NCBI GenBank assembly: GCA_021613375.1
Contig: CM038708.1
Location: forward strand, 29,278,059-29,342,058
Reading direction: 5' to 3'
Length of the DNA: 64,000 nt
From: Megaleporinus macrocephalus
Lineage: Eukaryota; Chordata; Actinopteri; Characiformes; Anostomidae
A program made the translations under genes and the position numbers. The notes under the pieces were generated by a model. That model worked only from the letters and a program-made list of their open reading frames with translations. It had not been told where the DNA came from and did not search any database. Below, in pieces: positions 23,895-36,408 of the stretch. The first letter of the stretch is position 1, and the number at the start of each line of letters is the position of its first letter.

Positions 23895-26766
23895 ACAACA
23901 CAGCGCCTTTAGTTAATTTAGGCATCCATATGTAAACAGTGCTTTAGTGCTCAAAGCATATTCTGTGATTCTATAAATGGAACAGCACAACCTTGTTTTA
24001 TTTTTACCTTTTTTTTTAATATTACTTTACACAGTACTCAGTACTCAGCACAAATCCCAAAATCAGATTTGGTATCAGAAGCATCTGTCCTGCAATCTGA
24101 AACGTTATGTAGATGGTATGTGGGCGTTTGGTCTGCTGAACTGGATTCACTTGTTTTCTGCACATTATCAGATTCTTACTACAGTAACATGCTTATCACC
24201 TCCTAAAATATAAACCTAATTCTTTCATCCTCACACGCTGCCAGAGGTGCCATTCAAATGTGAAAGAGAACAATCCCTCACTTGGATGAGCCCAAAGCTA
24301 ATTCAAATGCTTGACCTGGCACATTCTCCCTCTTGGATGGAGGGCACTTGGATGTAGGTTGTGATGGGGTACGAGTAATGCGTACTTTAATTTTATGTGG
24401 GGGGCTTGTCTTTGTGCGTGAGGCTGCTGGGTGTTGTGAAGCAGCAGTGGTGGTCCAGCTTGTTCCATTTTGAGGGACGCGCTTTGTAATTGCTTAATAG
24501 TTTCACTTCCTCGGTTAATGGTGCATTTACATTCGTTGGTTATCATTTTGAATAATTTAGCGTCCATAAGACTGAGAGCTAAAGGTAGTTGTTAACTGCG
24601 GTTGTACTTCTTTTTTTTTTCTTTTTTTTCTTTTTTTTTCTGGAAGTTCATCAAAACAGAGCCTTTCAGTTCAAATGTAAACCTTGTGTCGGAGTTCGAT
24701 AACAAATCCGCTGCATCCTGAAGGTGACACTGAGAGCCAGCAGCACTTTAAGACCACCGCAGCTCCCCAGACTGATGACTGGTCGATGATGGCACCGCAG
24801 GCCGGCTAAAATACAGTCTCGCTTTCCGAAACTAAGCCCCCCCGCAAGCCACAGAGCTTTGTGCAAGAAGCTGAAAACAATACTGCACAGGAAATTAAAT
24901 CATAGGAACCGCTGAGAGTTAAAGCAGTCGCGATGGCTGCCATTAATGGCATTTTAATGAGAGGCATTGTGAAATCTTATCCAGGGACTGATCACCTTAG
25001 TATGGTGCCAATTAAAGGACGTGAGCGCGCTACTTTGGTTCTTGTAAATCTTTCCCAGTTGATGCCCATAGGGCGTCTGGAATGGGTGCGTGTATGCCGA
25101 GCTACATCCCAGCCCCTAATGGTCAATTACTGGGCTTTGGACCTTGATTTCAAGGTCTGCTTTGAGTTGCAAAGCAGAAAAAAAAGAAAGGAAGAAAAAA
25201 AAGGAATGAGTGTGCCTTAGGAAATTCAGTCTAGGGCAGAGTTGTTGTGTTCAGCTCACGCTGCTTCCACTGGCTTCAGTATATTTGAGACATGTGTAAG
25301 TATGGGGAAGAAAACGCAGCTGTCACTATGGATTATTTTAGCATCACAGTAATCTAGCCGTTGTTTGGATGATGGTGATTCGACCACAGATGTCAGATAC
25401 TCCTGTTGGAAGAAGTGAAACCTTTCAAAACACTTTTTTAATTTTTTTATTTAATATAATAGAAAAAATTGCATGCAAGTGTCCATCATCCAGGTTGCCA
25501 GCTGTTCGTTACCCGTTCACAGAGAAAGTCAGTTTGTTTATTTATATAATTGTATTATAATGGTGTAATCCTTCCAGTAATCAGGGCAGCCAGTGTGCTG
25601 TTTGTTAACGTGAGCAGTGTTCTAGGGTTAAAAGTTCTTAAAATCCTGCATCATTTGAGAGAACAAGATTGAGGTCACGTTTGAAATGCACAGCCCCCTC
25701 GAGCCAGTTCCCACAACTGATGGATACTACGTTCTCATTCCCTCCTAAAACTGAAGAACTACCAAAATCCAAAACTGGCAGAGTTCTGTATGTGAGCCTT
25801 TCCACATGTGTCTATACGAATTTACTTTCATTTAAATTTCTTTGGCTTCATGGAGCGTTAACTGCGGCCAGGTTTGCGCTGAGAAGATAAATAAAGTGTT
25901 TAAATAGTTTAGGGTTCTCGTGTTAAGTTGGCTAATGTGATATATTTATTTAAGGGTTTATGGATCACATGGAGTGACCTAAAAGTTTAAACTGGTGGCC
26001 TGCTCAGTCGCTTGTTATTCCACTCTTGTGTTTCACTGCAGTATTATTTATGGTAAGAAGGTGTTTAGTTGATTTATGAGTCTTATTTAAACTCAGAAAG
26101 GGGAGAGGGCCGGTTTGTTCAGTCAGAATGAAGAACTCTGTGTTGATAAAATATGTATTTGAGTAGACGTTGGGTGCTAAAGCAGTACGACCGTGTGCAA
26201 CAGTGATTTTCACCACAATTAAGAAGTGGTGGGCACAACATTGCAACAAGATGTGACGTATGATAAATTACCACTATTAAATAATTTACTATGAGTAGTG
26301 AATAAATGGTAAACAGTTAGAACTGTATGTTGGCGAGAACCTGGAGATATGATGTTAATCATGATCTGGAGATTGGATTCTGTATGTTGTGATACTGTAA
26401 ACAAGGCAAAATGTTGTGATTTTTAAAAGTCTGTCAATTGACAGTATCAATAATACAACACTGTAAGTAAAGGTTTGCTGATGGTAACCTTAGCTGCATG
26501 TTCAGTTTAATGAATGAGGATTTCAACACTACAGTCTAGTGCTCAGGGGTTTAAACACCCCACAAAATAAACAGAATGAATCTTTGCATTTTGTGTTTTT
26601 GAGAATCAATACAGAATCACCAAACAAAATATTGTGATACTTAAATGTATCAGTATATTCTTATGCAATTGCATATAAGCAATCAACTTTGCAGGTGCCA
26701 TAAAGCATAACTTTCTATTTTATGAACTAATACAATTAATGAAAATGTTTGTATGGATGGATAGTC

Positions 26767-26985
26767 GTTGCTGGCCAAAGATAAACAAATATCTCCTCAA
26801 TGGCAACTTTACAAGAAAGAACAAAAAAACTTATTTACGTATGTACGTTAATGGAACCAGATTTTTTTCCCCCCTAGTTATTTTGGAGCATTTCTATTGG
26901 TCCATTCATCATGAAGTCTTCGGACAGTGTAATCGGCAGTTGCTTTGTTCAAGTGATGTAGAAAAACAAAAATTGAACACACAGA
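26767..26985 (+). mobile_element. MITE, family C copy
   Basis: Contains CAACTTTACAAGAAAGAAC, AATGGAACCAGATTTTTTTC, TTTTGGAGCATTTCTATTGG and AAGTGATGTAGAAAAACAAA, collinear with the other family C copies. Right end eroded. Confidence 0.72.
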
Positions 26986-29164
26986 GAATATTGAACTGTT
27001 CATGTTCGTTACTCTGGTTATTTCTCAAACCTGTCAGCCTTGGTTCAGGTTCAGATTTCATGATTGGGCTCCCCCACGTTTAACAGATTTTTTTCCTGGG
27101 TGTTCCCCCGACTGTATCCTACTTCTGTACTTTCACTACCTTTTAAAGCAGTGTTACCCTCACATGCTGATATCACCCACCCACCCACCTTGTCAGGATT
27201 AAGGAACAGGGTGAGTTAATCTAAGTAGATATGTGTAGAATTGTGTAGAACACATCCGTACTTGTTGGACAGATAAGTGGCCAGAGACCTTTTCTTAGAA
27301 GAACTTACTGATATAAGTAATAATAGAGAAGTGGAAGTTAAAGTGCTGTAGAAAGTATAAATTCTGTATGAAAGTAAAGAAAATAGAGGTGTATGTTGGT
27401 GGCTGTTAACGTCTCTATGGAGCAAGTTATTATTTTCACCGGTTCTCAGTCTGCGTTATCAGCTGCTTGAATTCTTTGAAAAGGTGTAGCTACTAAGTCT
27501 TGTGTGTTTCCTTCACAAAGCTGAAGTTGTCTTTATGTTTACCAGCTTCTTATTACAAATTTCTCCTCCATGGTAAATGGAGCAGCAGTAATATAGAACT
27601 TCTGTGCTATTTATGGTGGAACAGAAAGTTTGATTAAAAAGTTGGTGAACTTTCATCTATCATTCATTTCTGAGAACTCCCCCTCATGTTGATGGTCTTT
27701 TAGAAATACCATGGATTCTAAAGGACCATGGACCCCCTTGTTGAACAAAAAAGTGTTATTCAGCACCTTTTCTAGACTGATAGGATGAATTTTGTGAAAT
27801 CCTTCTCAGTGTCACACTCAAATCCAGATCCAGATGTGATGCGGTTTGTTGGGTTGAGTTGAACTCGGACTATAATTTCAGGCACAGCTGAAGTTCTAAT
27901 TTATGTACACAATTTTTATATCCATGTCTTTGAACTGTTAGAAAGATTTTGTTCCCATTAACTATAAACGTTTGCTTGTTTTTGACAATGCAGTCATTTA
28001 CTTGGCAAACTTGGTGGTCCTGATTTGGCACGGGTGAGCTGACTTGCCACTTGCTTGTTTTCTCATTACCCACTCCAGACAAGTTGCCATGGCGCACTGC
28101 CTGGTCCCACAACCCCACTCTGGAGGACAAATGGGACAGTGATAAGGTTCCCCAGCTTGACTGAGGGGCTGCAGCAGCTGTAATTACAAGCGTAGCCCCT
28201 TTCGACAGCGCCCAAAGTATCTCCACTGAGCGGGACGCACATCACTGGAGCTCGACGGCCTGCGCTGTTTGTATAGCCGCACCGAGGTGAGGCCCCTCAA
28301 ACGACGCTTTATGTCACCGTCTGCTGGCTTCAGACTTCACCCCTAAGTCTGGACGTGTTCCCTGACCTGCAGTGCTTTGGCGCAGCCCGTGTAGATTTGA
28401 AAACACCGCGTGAAGCGAGCGGCGCTCCTGGACTGACTTCAACATTCGGGAAGGCACAGCTGGAACGTGGCAGAGTGAAGAGTTCCGCCGCGGGGGTGGA
28501 GATGCTTAGTAGCACATGTAATTGTGCTGGTTGAGGCGGGCGGTGTTATCTGCATACACTGTGATATGCAGGGTTTGGAGGGCAGCTATCACTGGCTTGT
28601 GTGTTTATTGGGACATGCAGAGCATAATGTTGCTTGTAGGTCTTGATGAGCTTAAAGCAGTGGTTCTCAGTCCTGGTCTCGAGCCTCGTGTCCAAGACAT
28701 TATGATTTATTAGAATGTCAGATCTTTGGAACACATGTTTAACTGACTTATCTGATTTTTCACTTTGAAGGTGGAGTGCAACCTTCAGCAGTCTCTGGCA
28801 GTGGCTTGCCAACAATCTAGATGATTGCAACATGAACTGTTGCTATCAGTAATTAGTTTGTGTTTTGCTTCAGCACATGTGCTGTTAGCATCTCCAAAAG
28901 CAGTACAAAATTAATTTCCAAAATTTAGCATTAAGCCAAATTTACCATTTGGAAAATAAATGTGTGACTCCATGTGACCCCATTTTTTAATAGTGGTATA
29001 TCTTGTAAACAGCAATTAAGAGTATTTTGATTTGTTAATTCTCTTCAGCTTATTTAACTGACTGTGCAAATAAGCTATTTCCAGTGTTTTTACTGACCAA
29101 TTTAGTTATAATAAGCAAATTTTTTTCAGTTTTGTAATATTTTTTTTTCTTTCCTTTTCTTTTT

Positions 29165-29640
29165 TTTTTAATACTCATTTTTGCTTGATACAAGACTTCC
29201 GCTGCTCAACAGTCTGTAGTCTTCACTGTCTGATTCTCCTTTTTGTGATGTGCTATACATTTTCAGACAGATCTGGACTGCAGTAAGGTCAGTCAAGCCT
29301 ACATAAACTGTGTGTATGAACCCAGGCTGTTGTAGAATGAGGCCGGGCATTGTCTTGCTAAAAAAACATGGACTTTCCTGGAGGTGATGTTTTCTCAATG
29401 GCAGCATATGTCTCTCTAAATCCCAGTATATGCTTTCACACATATTCACCCAGTACCATGACAGGGCATGTAGGCTTTTGCCCTTTTTGCTGATAAAAAT
29501 CTGGATGGTCCCTTTTGTCTTTGCCACAGAGAATTTGACGCCATAAACAAGTTGAAATTTGGCCCAATTCAAAATGAGCTCCAGCCTACAGAACTCCCGA
29601 GCCTTCAATGATATCTTTTGCCCTCCAAAGAAAAACATTT
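29165..29640 (-). pseudogene. Decayed Tc1/mariner-like transposase fragment
   Basis: On the - strand the frame through about 29357-29322 reads QDNARPHSTTAW. It is followed by CSPDLSENV and, near the left end, KRRIRQ and QTVEQRKSCIKQK. These are hallmarks of the DDE catalytic region and C-terminus of Tc1-like transposases: QDNARPH around the second Asp, SPDLSP-IENVW, then a basic MKRRIRQ tail. Several stop codons fall where the family normally has Trp, for example after SENV and after RRIRQ. There is at least one frame change relative to the upstream MLPLRKHHLQESPCFF segment. The 156-codon open frame here is a mixture of frames. The N-terminal DNA-binding part and clear terminal repeats are not visible. 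Inactive; class fairly sure, exact family unknown. Confidence 0.8.
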
Positions 29641-29830
29641 TATATGATATGAATACAGCAGTTGCCCTTTTATACCATGTAAAGGTTTAATGATGAATGG
29701 GCCAATAGAAATGCTTCATTTCAAATAGCACCATTTTTACATGAACCTACGTTTAATGTAAATGATGTTTTTGTCCTCTCGTGTGAAGTCACTGTTTTGA
29801 AGATGCTTGTTTTTCTTTGGACAGTGGTGA
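29641..29830 (-). mobile_element. MITE, family C copy (reverse orientation)
   Basis: On + it reads GGGCCAATAGAAATGCTTCA, then GTTTTTGTCCTCTCGTGTGA, and ends TTTCTTTGGACAGTGG. This is the reverse complement of the family consensus. It sits about 300 bp from a forward copy at 30134-30366. Confidence 0.72.
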
Positions 29831-30133
29831 TATATTTATTACAGTAGCATAACGGTTTCTCATGCAGTGCCGTCTGAGGACTTCACACACCTTGAACAGA
29901 TGCAAGTGTGGAATGTGTACAAGCCATGCCCCGCACGGTGTCTTCAGCATGGTTATCTATCTGTACTGTGCAGTAGAACCATTCCAGTCAACTAGCCTGA
30001 GTGTTCCCTGTTTATCATCACTTCCATCACTTCTGTGATTCCATATGTACCATCATTATAAAAAATAATAGTTTTAGATATTGTCAGTCAACAGAACAGA
30101 GAGGGACGGACTGACTATGATAACATTTATAGC

Positions 30134-30366
30134 CTCAATGTCCAATGAAAAACCAGTGTCTCCAAAATGACGACTTCACAGAAGAGAACAAAAACACCCT
30201 TTACTTTTAATGCAAGTCAATAGAACCAGATTTTTGTAGAAGCCGTTTTGGAGCATTTCTATTGGTCCGTTCATCATGATGTTTCCAAACAATGTGAACA
30301 GCAGCTGCTCCATCCAAGCAATGTAGAAAAATAATGCAGATACATGTTTTTTTTTCTTAGGATAGC
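30134..30366 (+). mobile_element. MITE, family C copy
   Basis: Starts TCAATGTCCAATGAAAAACC, then CTCCAAAATGACGACTTCAC, AATGCAAGTCAATAGAACCA, TTTTGGAGCATTTCTATTGG. Good match to the copy at 53654-53877; the right end is replaced by a T tract. Confidence 0.75.
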
Positions 30367-31477
30367 AACTATGGGGAGCAATCACTGACCTACTGCGGTC
30401 TGTCTTTTTGTTTTTTTATCTTGTAGTCCTAGTCCTGATTTAACAGCATAACAAAGAAGGAATAGTTAGCATGTGGAATGGTCCATTTTCAACCCCCATC
30501 TTGAGCTGACATGGGGTGTGTTAGAGCAGGGAAAATTCTACAGCGCAGGGATACTCTGACTGGGAATCACTGCCATAAGGGGCATACCTCACACCCAGAG
30601 GAAGCCCTGTCCCTGATGAGAAAGTTTCTCAGCTGCCATGGTTCCCACATGCAAGGTGTCAGTTTACACCTCTGTGTGCAGACTTGATGCTCCCATATGC
30701 CAGGTTGTGCGGTGTTACCTCTGTTAATCCTCTCCTTTCCTGCCTGCTCCTTTATGGTTTAACCTCAGCAGTAAAAAAAAAAAACAACAAAAAAAAATCC
30801 CTACCCTCAAGACGAGTGGACCTTTTTGGAGGGTTGCTGCTTAACAGCACCCGCCTCCTTCCACTGTGACAAACTAGAGCAAATTCCTATCCAAACAAAC
30901 TGTTGTAAGTGACAGGAAGCCACTTCGCCAGGCCTTTGATTAGCTGCCTCTCTGGAGCTACATTAGCCCTGAAAGACTATTTCTCACTGGCATGTGTGTA
31001 AATGCTTTGTAGCTTTTCTAACAGCGCGGTACTTGATGTGTGATGCTCTTTGTAGTCGGGCATGACCGCTGCACCGTGACTCTCTGACTAAGAATAATGC
31101 GCGTGGAAAGAAGTGCGTTTGAAGAAGCAGGATAATAATTACAAAAAAAAACTAGGTTCCTGGATTTTGACTGGTTGGAAGCCTTCAGTGATAAATGGAC
31201 TGATGAGGGGACTGGGAGAGACCCCCTTCGGCTTGCGATGGGTTGGCCCAATTTTGAGAGGAAAAAAATGTCACTCAATGTCTTCCGGAGGTCATCTCTG
31301 ACTGTCATTACGAGTGTCAGCCTGACCAATGTGTTTGTCAGATGTTGGAAACGGAAATCAGCAGCAGCCTTGTCACGGTAGCTCCACTCACTGAACGAGT
31401 CACTCGCGGAAATGCTCCTAAAAACCTGAATGGAAGAGCCTGAAATTGGAAAACACACCCCGATATCACAAAGACTC
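30367..31477 (+). other. mllt3: mllt3 intron 2 between MITE and LINE fragment: no gene seen
   Basis: Includes an A-rich stretch at 30771-30797. A 146-codon open frame on the - strand (31018-31458) adjoins the 3' end of the LINE fragment but shows no recognisable motif and no supported splice structure. Confidence 0.6.
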
Positions 31478-32075
31478 CTTACTTTACTTCTTTATTTGGT
31501 TTGCAGCATGAATGACTGGGCAGTACACACAACATTTACAGAGTTAACGACACCCCCCTGCCCCCTGCAGTCCATAGCGTAAGATTATGTACAGATGCTT
31601 ATTTACTAGAGATCAGAAAGCTGATGGATGTGGAAACAAAGAACGCCTTACTACGTTTAGTTCTTCCACACCATGCTCTAAACCTCTGGCCTGATGGGAG
31701 GTCTTCAGACTCCGATAACAAGGGATGGTCTGGGCAAGACAAAGCAGCTTTGGCTTTTCTCAAGGCCTGTTTTCTTTTTTTTGTATACATCAGTGAGCTG
31801 GTTCTAATGGACACCAATGATTTTACCTGCTACCTTAACCAAACCATTTAGTCTGTTTCTGTTAACCATGCTAAGGTTACCATACCAAGCAATCAAACCA
31901 GTCAATAAAACTTAATGTCATCATCAGAGTACAAACATTAAAAGAATTAATTTCCTCGAAAAGAAAAGATGTTGTTGTACCTTCTTAAAAATATAATCTG
32001 CGTTATCTATAACTGTGCCGAGGTATTTATAACTCTTCACCAATTCAGTTTCAAAGCCTTTAATTACAGTTGCCA
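31478..32075 (-). pseudogene. Non-LTR retrotransposon (LINE) 3' fragment, degraded
   Basis: On the - strand, about 32035-32018 encodes KSYKYLGTVIDN and 31760-31600 encodes DHPLLSESEDLPSGQRFRA followed by RTKRSKAFFVSTSISFL. In fish LINEs the end of the reverse transcriptase ORF typically reads VKSYKYLGT-ID ... SHPL-SEF-LLPSGRRFR-P--RT-R-KNSF-P-AI-LLN, and this matches throughout. The middle has stops and frame breaks. The stop near 31600 is followed by a short 3' UTR ending in AAATAAAGAAGTAAAG at about 31490-31478. The fragment is therefore 5'-truncated and inserted antisense to mllt3. Clade (CR1/L2/Rex-like) not determined. Confidence 0.82.
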
Positions 32076-34130
32076 TCACTCTCAACACTAGGACAAGATA
32101 GAGAAGTTAGAATATCACTAACAGTGAAATGCCGCCTCATCTTATTGCTTGGCTGTTTACATGCTTACACCAAAACACCTGCCAACGACACTTCACTCCA
32201 CACGAGCGATTGGCTTTACAGATGGTGCGATTATGGCTCACAGCTTTTAAAGATTGCCTGCGACTTTCTAAAATGCTGATAACTTGTTTGAAAAATGGCT
32301 CTGCACAGTATGTTTTCGGACTCTTCTGATGAGGTTGTGAAGTTGAAGTTGGCTTTTTATTTCTATTTTTATTTCTGTTATTCAGCCTGTCCGCCATCTC
32401 TGAGCTGAAAACAACACAGCTGTAAAAAGATAACTAATGTCGGTAAAGATGATCTACTTCTAGCAAAAAACAGGTTAAATCTCTCCATCCTGATCGTTTT
32501 GATTCAGCCCCTAATCATGGTAGCCTCCGTCCTCTAAAGTTTCTTTGCCTACTTGTAGTAGGTGGAAACACTTAATTTGGAAATGCATGTAACGTTTGCT
32601 GTACAGTCTGAATGGAAACCTGGCTGCTGTAAAGCTGCTATTAGGTAAAATATCTTAATGTCTGTTATAGACCTCAAATAAAACATGGACTGTCTTGAGT
32701 TTCGCATTTAATCAAGAAAGGCCTAAAAAATGTTTGTGGTTTGCTGTTAAGTTAGTGCTACCACACTATTTGAATTTCTTAGGATGCTGCTTGCAGAAAA
32801 TATCAGGGGAAAAAATCAGCTTGTTTTTAATTTCTCCATGCCAAAGACAAGAGAGGCCATCCAGACTTTTGTCAGGTAAAGGTGTAAATCACGGTTCGCC
32901 ACTGGTAAAGCAGCACCAGGATGAAGAAGACTGTACCAAGCTTGTGAAAACGTGCTGTTTTTGGAGGTTTGGAACTTCTGCTTCTAAATATGATGTATAT
33001 TTATTATTATTTTTCCAATTTAACCTTGTATACATACTTTTTCCGCTTTTTTCCCCCCAAATGCTAATAACTTTATATAATGTTCAGTATTGCGAGGAAA
33101 AAAATACATTCCCCAGCAGCCAAAATCTTCTTCCCCACCATTCGTGAAAGTCTTTTATACAGGAAAATACTTCTAAATATTCTAAAGTGCCTGTATTAAA
33201 ATTAGTGCCTTCCTGTGGAGCGTATAATGAGACTGGGTTTTCCACTTAAGCTATGGCAAGACAGCACTGGTCACCATTACTGCAGGGAGCTGAGATGGGA
33301 GCCTTCCCAGTGTTTGGCAGTCATCATTATGGCGCTCAAGCCTGGGACCAATTATGGACTAACCTATTTTATTTCGCAAATGGTTTGTTATTTCAGGCCA
33401 GCCTGCTCGACAGAAAATGAATGGGAAGATTTGATGAGGGCCAAGCTGAGGTTCCTGCATGTGCCAGCCGTGCTCCAGCACCCCCTTTCTAATGAACTGA
33501 CCACCCTAGCCATTTAGGTCTTATAGGTCTTGCAGCAGAGTGACATGGTGGTGTCACTTGTCTGTTGTAGCGGTTTAAAGCCGTATCCCTCGTGCCTCTG
33601 CGCGATCACTATAAACTTTAAGAGCACAAGAGACTTCCTCACAGAAACAGCAGTCCATGGAGGAAGGTAAGCCAGACTTCAGCAGGTGATTAGCCAGGCG
33701 TAGAGTCCTCATTCCTTTTAGCACCTAATCAGCACATTCTGTATCCCTGTTTAGCCTCATACACAACTTTAACTCGCTCTCCACTGTTGCTGATTCCATT
33801 GTCTTTCTGTGAGGAAGCTTAATTCAGAAAAAAGTGCTAAACTAGCATCAGCAGTTTGAGCTTTTGTTTGCATTTGCAGGGTGTTTTTTTAAATTGGTAT
33901 AGTACAGCAGGTTGGGCAGTGTGACCATATGACACATTCATCATTAGAGATGGCGTATCAGTATCGCTGGGTATCTGTAATGGGCTGATATCAGTAGAAA
34001 ATACTGGATCTGATTCAGGGAGGGTGGTGAATGAATCTGATCCAGTCTTTTAACAGGTCTATCCTAAAACATCACTCATTGTGTGATGTGTAATATGTAA
34101 GATGAGTATTTTTTTCTGTGGGGCAGCACA
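32076..34130 (+). other. mllt3: mllt3 intron 2 between LINE fragment and minisatellite
   Basis: No recognisable gene. Open frames at 32695-33147 and 33215-33517 (+) have no motif. A candidate alternative first exon with a strong donor lies near 33657 (see findings). The stretch 33945-34110 belongs to an interspersed repeat also seen near 60.5 kb. Confidence 0.6.
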
Positions 34131-34961
34131 GCGTTTAAGTAGTTTGAATATAATGGACTATATGTTTAAGTAGCGTTTAAGTAGTTTGAATATAATGGAC
34201 TATATGTTTAAGTAGTTTGAATATAATGGACTATATGTTTAAGTAGTGTTTAAGTAGTTTGAATATAATGGACTATATGTTTAAGTAGTGTTTAAGTAGT
34301 TTGAATATAATGGACTATATGTTTAAGTAGCGTTTAAGTAGTTTGAATATAATGGACTATATGTTTAACTAGTGTTTAAGTAGTTTGAATATAATGGACT
34401 ATATGTTTAACTAGTGTTTAAGTAGTTTGAATATAATGGACTATATGTTTAAGTAGTGTTTAAGTAGTTTGAATATAATGGACTATATGTTTAAGTAGTT
34501 TGAATATAATGGGCTATATGTTTAAGTAGTTTGAATATAATGGGCTATATGTTTAAGTAGTGTTTAAGTAGTTTGAATATAATGGGCTATATGTTTAGGT
34601 AGTGTTTAAGTAGTTTGAATATAATGGACTATATGTTTATGTAGTGTTTAAGTAGTTTGTATATAATGGACTATATGTTTAAGTAGTGTTTAAGTAGTTT
34701 GAATATAATGGACTATATGTTTAAGTAGTTTGAATATAATGGGCTATATGTTTAAGTAGTTTGAATATAATGGACTATATGTTTAAGTAGTGTTTAAGTA
34801 GTTTGAATATAATGGGCTATATGTTTAAGTAGTTTGTATATAATGGACTATATGTTTAAGTAGTGTTTAAGTAGTTTGAATATAATGGACTATATGTTTA
34901 AGTAGTTTGAATATAATGGGCTATATGTTTAAGTAGTTTGAATATAATGGACTATATGTTC
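34131..34961 (+). repeat. Minisatellite, 31/42-bp units, about 22 copies
   Basis: About 830 bp of tandem copies of a unit built from TTTGAATATAATGGACTATA followed by TGTTTAAGTAG. Some units carry an extra 11-bp T/CGTTTAAGTAG block, giving 31- and 42-bp periods. Variants GGGCTATA and TTTGTATATAATGG are interspersed in a non-random order. No open frame of interest. The flanks (33945-34110 and 35036-35095) look like parts of one dispersed repeat, suggesting expansion inside it. Confidence 0.96.
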
Positions 34962-36363
34962 TTAAATCAAATGCTTCAGTTAAAAACAGCTCATTTAATT
35001 GGACAATAGTCTCAAAGAAAATATGTTTGTTATTACTTGTCAGTATCTGCTGATACTCTGCTGAAAAAATAAAAGGTGGTGTTTGCATCTCTATTTATGG
35101 TGAATTCTATGGAGTGGGCTTCAGTTAACTCTGAATCAGCAAATAAACTACTTTGATTTTGCTGACTCTGTGTTGCCGTTTTAGGGGTTAAGTTTTGTGA
35201 GGACAGTGCACTCTCACTATATTCGAATGCTGCTGCTGCTACACCTATTCTAATGCCCAGGACACATCAAGCTCACTGGTGGCCACCTGACCCCAGGCCA
35301 TTGGTGAATATTGGTAGCTGGTCAGTGCTGGTCATTTTTTGCTTGATTCAGCATGTTGAATTGCTGTTGGCAGGTCTTATGCACAGTTGCATGGAACTTT
35401 TTTGAATAATCAAGTTATACATTTAACAAATATTTACTAATGTTATTTTTGCTTTTAAATAGATCAAAAAAATAAAAATATTTTTAAATATACAGAAATG
35501 CATGAATAAAAATAAAGCTTGTTCATTACTTTTTAAATATATTTTTATTTTCATACAGTTAATGAACGTGCAATCACTTGATTAATGTTTAAACAACCAT
35601 TTTTACCCACTCAGAGCTGCTAACAGTGGTTTACCTTGATGTACTAGGGTCAGCCTGAACACTCACGTTTGATTATTATGGTGCATTCAGTCAATATGTT
35701 CTGTACTATTGTTTGCTGGGGTTTGCCAAGTCCTCCTTTAGAGAGTTGTTCATTTCACATGCATGTCGATTGTCAGCTGCAGCTTTTGCGGCGTGCTTCA
35801 GGGTGAATTTTCACACAAGACGAGAAGCAATAGAAGGTAATCATCAGTCGAACGTAGTTGGCGCTGGATTTTAAATGCCATCTCAGGGTGTTACGGCCCT
35901 AAAATGTCGATGCATAATTGTACATGACTCATTGTGCCAAATAACTAGCCGCCTATTAGTTTCCATAAAGCTCTTCTTTAAATACCAGTTTGGCTCTAGA
36001 GCAGGTAACGTTATTTGGATTGAGACTCTAGCTAATAGATGTGCTAGTGTAGTGTTGCATGTGTTCATTTAGCTGCAGAATGTAAAAAACATTGACTGAT
36101 ATGGAACAAAAAAGATATAAATCATACAAGGTGTACAAATTCATAATCGGTGCATTCTTAGATTCTCTGAACATACGGTGTGTATCAGTCTTTCTTAAAG
36201 AACTACTTCATGTCCTGTTAAATAAAATGCACTCAGGACTTCTAGGTGGTGTAGCTGTCCAAACCTTCTTTATATTATTCTTGCTATATTATCTTCTTTA
36301 ATTAGGTATAATAATGATGACGATTCACACTTTGAAAAGCCAAGTTTCAAGGTTGCAGAGCTG

Positions 36364-36364
<1 letters not shown>

Positions 36365-36406
<42 letters not shown>
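36365..36406 (+). repeat. (GT)n microsatellite
   Basis: Uninterrupted GT repeat of about 21 units. Confidence 0.97.

Positions 36407-36408
<2 letters not shown>

Larger units (their letters stand above)
17377..29635 (+). other. mllt3: mllt3 intron 2, middle part: no gene seen
   Basis: AT-rich intron. It holds a CA repeat (18975-19014), a purine-rich GGGA tract (about 20718-20777), CA and GT/TA microsatellites near 22.9 and 23.85 kb, family C MITEs at 23.5 and 26.8 kb, and the Tc1 remnant at its right end. Stretches at 24930-25160 and 27990-28210 look less AT-biased and could be conserved noncoding elements. Confidence 0.75.

Noticed and set aside
31018..31458. 146-codon - strand ORF next to the LINE fragment
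   Set aside because: It lies beyond the element's apparent 3' end and shows no retrotransposon or host motif.
32695..33147. 150-codon + strand ORF in intron 2
   Set aside because: No domain, no splice-site support, composition like surrounding intron.
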